A stretch of DNA of 64,000 nt from Eggerthella timonensis (GTDB taxonomy: Bacteria > Actinomycetota > Coriobacteriia > Coriobacteriales > Eggerthellaceae). The stretch's first letter is position 1, and each line of letters begins with the position of its first letter. A program made the translations under genes and the position numbers. Under the pieces are notes generated by a model that was not told where the DNA came from, did no database searches, and saw only the letters and a program-made list of their open reading frames with translations. Location of the stretch: the NCBI RefSeq assembly GCF_900184265.1, contig NZ_FXXA01000002.1, positions 2,714,539 through 2,778,538 of the forward strand, written 5' to 3'. Of this stretch, positions 62,891 through 64,000 are shown piece after piece.

Positions 62891-64000
62891 GAGGAGGCGC
62901 GCCGCGCGCGATGCAGCGCGATCGCGATCGCGATGAGCACGAGGCCCAGCAGCGCGCCCGCGTACGGCGCGATCGCCGGCGCGCCGGCGAAGGGCAGGTC
63001 GTAGCGCGCCACGTTCACGAGGTACACGCCGCGCTCGACGGCGCCGCCCACGGTGATGGAGGTGGAGAACGCGGTGGGCAGCAGGCCGCCGTCGCCCTTG
63101 CGGGCCAAAAGCGTGCTCACGTCGATGCCGTAGCCGCCCGCGCCGGACAGCTCGATAGCCTGAAACGCCCATTGCCCCGTGGGCTTCTGGTAGCCGTCGG
63201 GCGCGCTCGCCTCCACGAGCATGTACCAGGACGCCGGCGCCAGCTGCGTGAGCTTGACCTGGCCGAGCGTGTCGACGCTCGAGGACGACTCGAACACGTA
63301 GGGCACGTTCGACGCGTCGCCCGGCGCGCCCACGGTGCCGTCGGCCGCGATGACGGGCGCCCATTGGGCCGAGGCCGTGGTGGCCAGGTCGATGGAGCCG
63401 CCGTTGATGGTGAGCGGGCCGAGGGCGACCGAGCCCACGTAGCGGTACAGGTTGAACTGCGCGCCGCCCAGCTTCACCGTGGCGCCGGTGCGCTGGTCGG
63501 CCCCTACCTTCGTGAACGTCACGTCCGCGTGCAGGCCGCGCCACACCACGGCGCTGCCCGTGCCCGCCACGGCCGCGAGGCCCGCGTTCGCGTTGTTGAA
63601 GAACAGCTGGAGGCCCACGACGGGCGTCGAGCCCGTGCGCGAGGCGAACTGCGCGCCGGCCGCGAGCAGCGTACGATCAGCCGACGTGATGCCGACGGCC
63701 GCCGTGGGGGCCAGGCCCGACGTGTCCACCGCGATGGCGTAGGAGGTGCCCGAGCGGGCCGCTTCCAGGTCGGACGCCTTCGGCGCGTCGGTCGACGAGC
63801 CCTTGACGGGACGCCCCACGTTGCCGGAGACGAGCGCGGCGCCGCTGAGCGTGACGAGCGGAGACGTGCCCGCGTAGGCACCGAGCGCCACGCCGCCGAC
63901 GTAGGCGCCCGCATAGGCTCCCGCGTCGTTGTTCTCGGCCGAAGCCGCGTTGTTCACGACGGAGCCGCCCGTCATGACGAGCCGCGCCGCAGGATCCACG
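62887..64000 (-). CDS. Pilin/SpaA-type surface protein, C-terminal part
   Basis: At least 370 residues of a surface protein whose N-terminus is beyond the window. A Ser/Ala/Gly-rich stretch is followed by a SpaA-type immunoglobulin-like domain (VTFTKVGADQRTGATVKLGGAQFNLYRYVG ... LTQLAPASWYMLVEASAPDGYQK). The sorting signal reads DLPFAGAP where LPxTG is expected, then a helix and RRASS tail. The variant LPFAG may fit the specificity of the two adjacent sortases. It starts a tightly overlapping pilin-sortase-sortase unit. Confidence 0.9.
   Translation of the reverse strand, partial: VDPAARLVMTGGSVVNNAASAENNDAGAYAGAYVGGVALGAYAGTSPLVTLSGAALVSGNVGRPVKGSSTDAPKASDLEAARSGTSYAIAVDTSGLAPTAAVGITSADRTLLAAGAQFASRTGSTPVVGLQLFFNNANAGLAAVAGTGSAVVWRGLHADVTFTKVGADQRTGATVKLGGAQFNLYRYVGSVALGPLTINGGSIDLATTASAQWAPVIAADGTVGAPGDASNVPYVFESSSSVDTLGQVKLTQLAPASWYMLVEASAPDGYQKPTGQWAFQAIELSGAGGYGIDVSTLLARKGDGGLLPTAFSTSITVGGAVERGVYLVNVARYDLPFAGAPAIAPYAGALLGLVLIAIAIALHRARRASS

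Overview
The window is about 64 kb of very GC-rich chromosomal DNA with tight, mostly minus-strand operons. The gene content points to an anaerobic member of the Coriobacteriia, most likely an Eggerthella-like gut bacterium. The evidence is a membrane-embedded LuxR regulator, a Tat-exported iron-sulfur protein, FixABCX electron-transfer flavoproteins, a membrane pyrophosphatase, NrnA, and D-alanylation genes next to actinobacterial-style coding. The assignment is inferred from gene families, not from a database match. I saw no rRNA, tRNA, CRISPR array or insertion-sequence transposase.

Layout. 1-551: the start of a UvrD/PcrA-type helicase, a perfect parS centromere site and a 24-bp repeat array. 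552-7598: a LysO lysine exporter and a six-gene dlt operon (dltA, B, C, D, X and a serine hydrolase). 7782-11460: a UPF0178 protein, a polytopic membrane protein and a DUF2130 coiled-coil protein. 11656-16310: a Tat-exported multi-[4Fe-4S] protein, two LysR genes (one truncated), a small unknown protein and nickel-insertion genes hypB and hypA. 16643-26260: glutamate dehydrogenase, a pair of membrane GGDEF proteins behind a 12-base C tract, an acetyltransferase, a K+-dependent-type pyrophosphatase and an LTA-synthase-like sulfatase. 26374-34863: the classic translation and transcription operon rimP-nusA-ylxR-infB-rbfA-nrnA-truB-ribF. 35212-41920: a sensor kinase, a surface protein, an acyl-CoA ligase with a cupin regulator, and a DUF1269 protein. 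42172-46985: fixABCX facing a crotonase. 47121-49696: two genes of unknown role. 50046-61137: a seven-gene CoA-thioester operon with a divergent 12-TM LuxR regulator. 61221-64000: two class C sortases and the end of a pilin-like protein.

How the genes fit together. Three themes stand out. First, cell-envelope charge and polymer assembly: the dlt operon, the LTA-synthase-like protein and the sortase locus. Second, anaerobic acyl-CoA redox chemistry: the 50-61 kb operon encodes uptake, ester hydrolysis, CoA ligation, CoA transfer, an acyl-CoA dehydrogenase/reductase, a hydratase and a second transporter. FixABCX could supply or accept its electrons. The fix promoter region and the CoA-operon promoter region share an exact 12-bp motif (GATTTTGCGATG on the transcribed strand), which suggests common control. 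This is the best candidate for an undescribed pathway; its substrate cannot be read from sequence. Third, non-coding structure is unusually rich: large palindromes between convergent genes, a hairpin in every spacer of the CoA operon (two sharing a conserved loop with diverged stems), several inverted-repeat elements, and degenerate minisatellites.
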